Below are positions 14,488-15,334 of a stretch of 15,334 nucleotides of DNA, piece by piece. Below the pieces are notes generated by a model, which had not been told where the DNA came from, ran no database searches, and saw only the letters and a list, made by a program, of their open reading frames with translations. A program made the translations under genes and the position numbers. Position 1 is the first letter of the stretch. Every line of letters starts with the position of its first letter. The DNA comes from DATEVL01 sp035281845 (GTDB lineage Bacteria > Chloroflexota > Anaerolineae > Anaerolineales > E44-bin32), in the NCBI GenBank assembly GCA_035281845.1, contig DATEVL010000134.1, positions 1 to 15,334 of the forward strand. Reading direction: 5' to 3'.

Positions 14488-14493
14488 TAGAAT
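14488..14493 (+). promoter_or_regulatory. Probable -10 element of comEC
   Basis: TAGAAT lies 30 nt before the comEC ATG. The preceding bases (TTGCAG) lack the extended TGn, and no good -35 is seen 17 nt upstream. A ribosome binding site, GAGGGGG at 14513-14519, follows 4 nt before the ATG. Confidence 0.4.
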
Positions 14494-14523
14494 GACCTAA
14501 CACGCTGCCTGCGAGGGGGTTTC

Positions 14524-15334
14524 ATGGCTCTTGCGTGGTTCGCCGGCGCATGGATTGCGGGCGTCGCCGGCGCCTCCGAACTTCGATTTCCCTCCTGGCA
14601 ATTTCTGATCCTGAGCGCGGTCGCTCTGGCTGCGGCGTACGGCGTACGGCAGGACCGTCGCCTGGCACGGTTCTTCCTGGCCGTCACCTTCCTATTCTTG
14701 GGCGCAACCCGCGCCCAGATCGCTGAACAGAAACAGGCGGCAGCTTCGGTCGTGGCCTACATCGGCAGGGCCGGATCCGTCGACCTGAAGGGAGTCGTCT
14801 CGAGCACTCCAACCAGGAGGGGCGAGGCCCAGCTGTTCGATCTCCGCTCGCAACAGGTCCGCCCCGTCGACGGCTCCCCGGGCGCGCCCGTCGACGGGGC
14901 CGTCCTGGTCATCCTCGACCCGGCCGCGGCCGTGCGCCGCGGCGAGACCATCCTGGCCCGCGGCCGGCTGCGCGTTCCCCAAGGGATGGAACGGCCCGCT
15001 CACTCGGCCGTCTTCGAGGCCTCTTCCCTCCAAACCCTGGCCGATCCCGGAAATTCGCCCCTCGCTCTGCTGGACGCCGCCCGCGCACGGATCGTTGAGC
15101 GGTTGTACTCGGTTCTCCCTGCCGGTGAAGCCTCGTTGGTGGCAGGCGTGCTGCTTGGCGCCGACGAAAATATGCCGGAACCGGTGCGAACCGCCTTTCG
15201 CACCACAGGGACGGCGCACATCTTGGCCGTCTCGGGGTTCAACGTCACGATCGTTGCCGCGGCAAGTATGGCGGCTTTCGCGGGGCTTCTCGGTGCGCGC
15301 CGCGGGGCGGCGGCCGCCGGCGTAGGGATTCTGC
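14524..15334 (+). CDS. comEC: ComEC/Rec2 competence channel, N-terminal part (cut by window edge)
   Basis: The frame is open from ATG 14524 to the last base, giving 270 residues with no stop, so the gene continues beyond the window. Two hydrophobic segments (about 1-18 and 26-65) open the protein. A soluble beta-rich region of the DUF4131 type follows (about 80-165, 'VDLKGVVSSTPTRRGEAQLFDLR', 'ILARGRLRVPQGMERP'). The start of the Competence membrane domain shows the diagnostic string 'LVAGVLLGADENMPEPV' at about 207-223, then 'AFRTTGTAHILAVSGFNVTIVAA'. ComEC forms the inner-membrane channel through which single-stranded DNA enters during transformation. The later membrane helices and any C-terminal metallo-beta-lactamase domain are not visible. 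It has its own likely promoter and a good GAGGGGG ribosome binding site. Confidence 0.93.
   Translation, partial: MALAWFAGAWIAGVAGASELRFPSWQFLILSAVALAAAYGVRQDRRLARFFLAVTFLFLGATRAQIAEQKQAAASVVAYIGRAGSVDLKGVVSSTPTRRGEAQLFDLRSQQVRPVDGSPGAPVDGAVLVILDPAAAVRRGETILARGRLRVPQGMERPAHSAVFEASSLQTLADPGNSPLALLDAARARIVERLYSVLPAGEASLVAGVLLGADENMPEPVRTAFRTTGTAHILAVSGFNVTIVAAASMAAFAGLLGARRGAAAAGVGIL

Overview
The window is GC-rich, and every gene I can support reads left to right. Gene content points to Chloroflexota, probably Anaerolineae-like. The signs are a TPR protein in front of cdaA, a membrane-anchored YbbR protein, an orphan YgiT zinc finger, a secreted protein ending in a 'WFCYKTN...YGRMQV' motif, an inactive IS200-like gene, and intergenic heptamer and 'TGTCATTGCGAG' repeats. 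No rRNA, tRNA or other marker is present, so the phylum is an inference.

Layout. Positions 1-228 hold the C-terminus of a probably secreted protein whose start is outside the window. Positions 229-531 are non-coding and repeat-rich, with a REP-like palindrome, an 11-bp hairpin and inverted heptamer arrays. Positions 532-1599 encode a two-domain protein that looks like a roadblock-like N-terminus joined to a catalytically dead IS200/REP-type (Y1) transposase fold. A strong heptamer-built hairpin (1599-1671) separates it from polA (1703-4486), a full-length DNA polymerase I with all three activities apparently intact. Positions 4487-4996 have no gene but carry a palindromic element of about 404 bp with nested inverted repeats.

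Positions 4997-10906 look like one transcription unit: a large TPR protein, cdaA (c-di-AMP synthase), a YbbR/CdaR-type partner, and der (ribosome-assembly GTPase). The last three genes are tightly packed. CdaA and CdaR would form a membrane module that makes and controls c-di-AMP. The TPR protein and Der are neighbours whose functional link to it is unknown.

Positions 10907-11260 are non-coding and end in a near-consensus promoter placed so close to lepB (11261-11866, signal peptidase I) that the mRNA should be leaderless. Next come an orphan YgiT-type zinc finger with a TTG start (11918-12205), a receiver-GAF-kinase-like protein whose phosphorylation motifs are degraded (12245-13867), and a 177-residue protein that seems to contain two copies of one module (13880-14413). 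After a short promoter region comes the N-terminal part of comEC (14524 to the window edge), the DNA-uptake channel.

Several transcription units start from a -10 of the form TAGAAT/TACAGT, often in the extended form TGCTAGAAT. The points most worth pursuing are the dead-transposase fusion beside a REP-like palindrome, the large palindromic element after polA, the pseudo-kinase with its two-module partner, and the GLRHR variant of the cyclase signature in CdaA.
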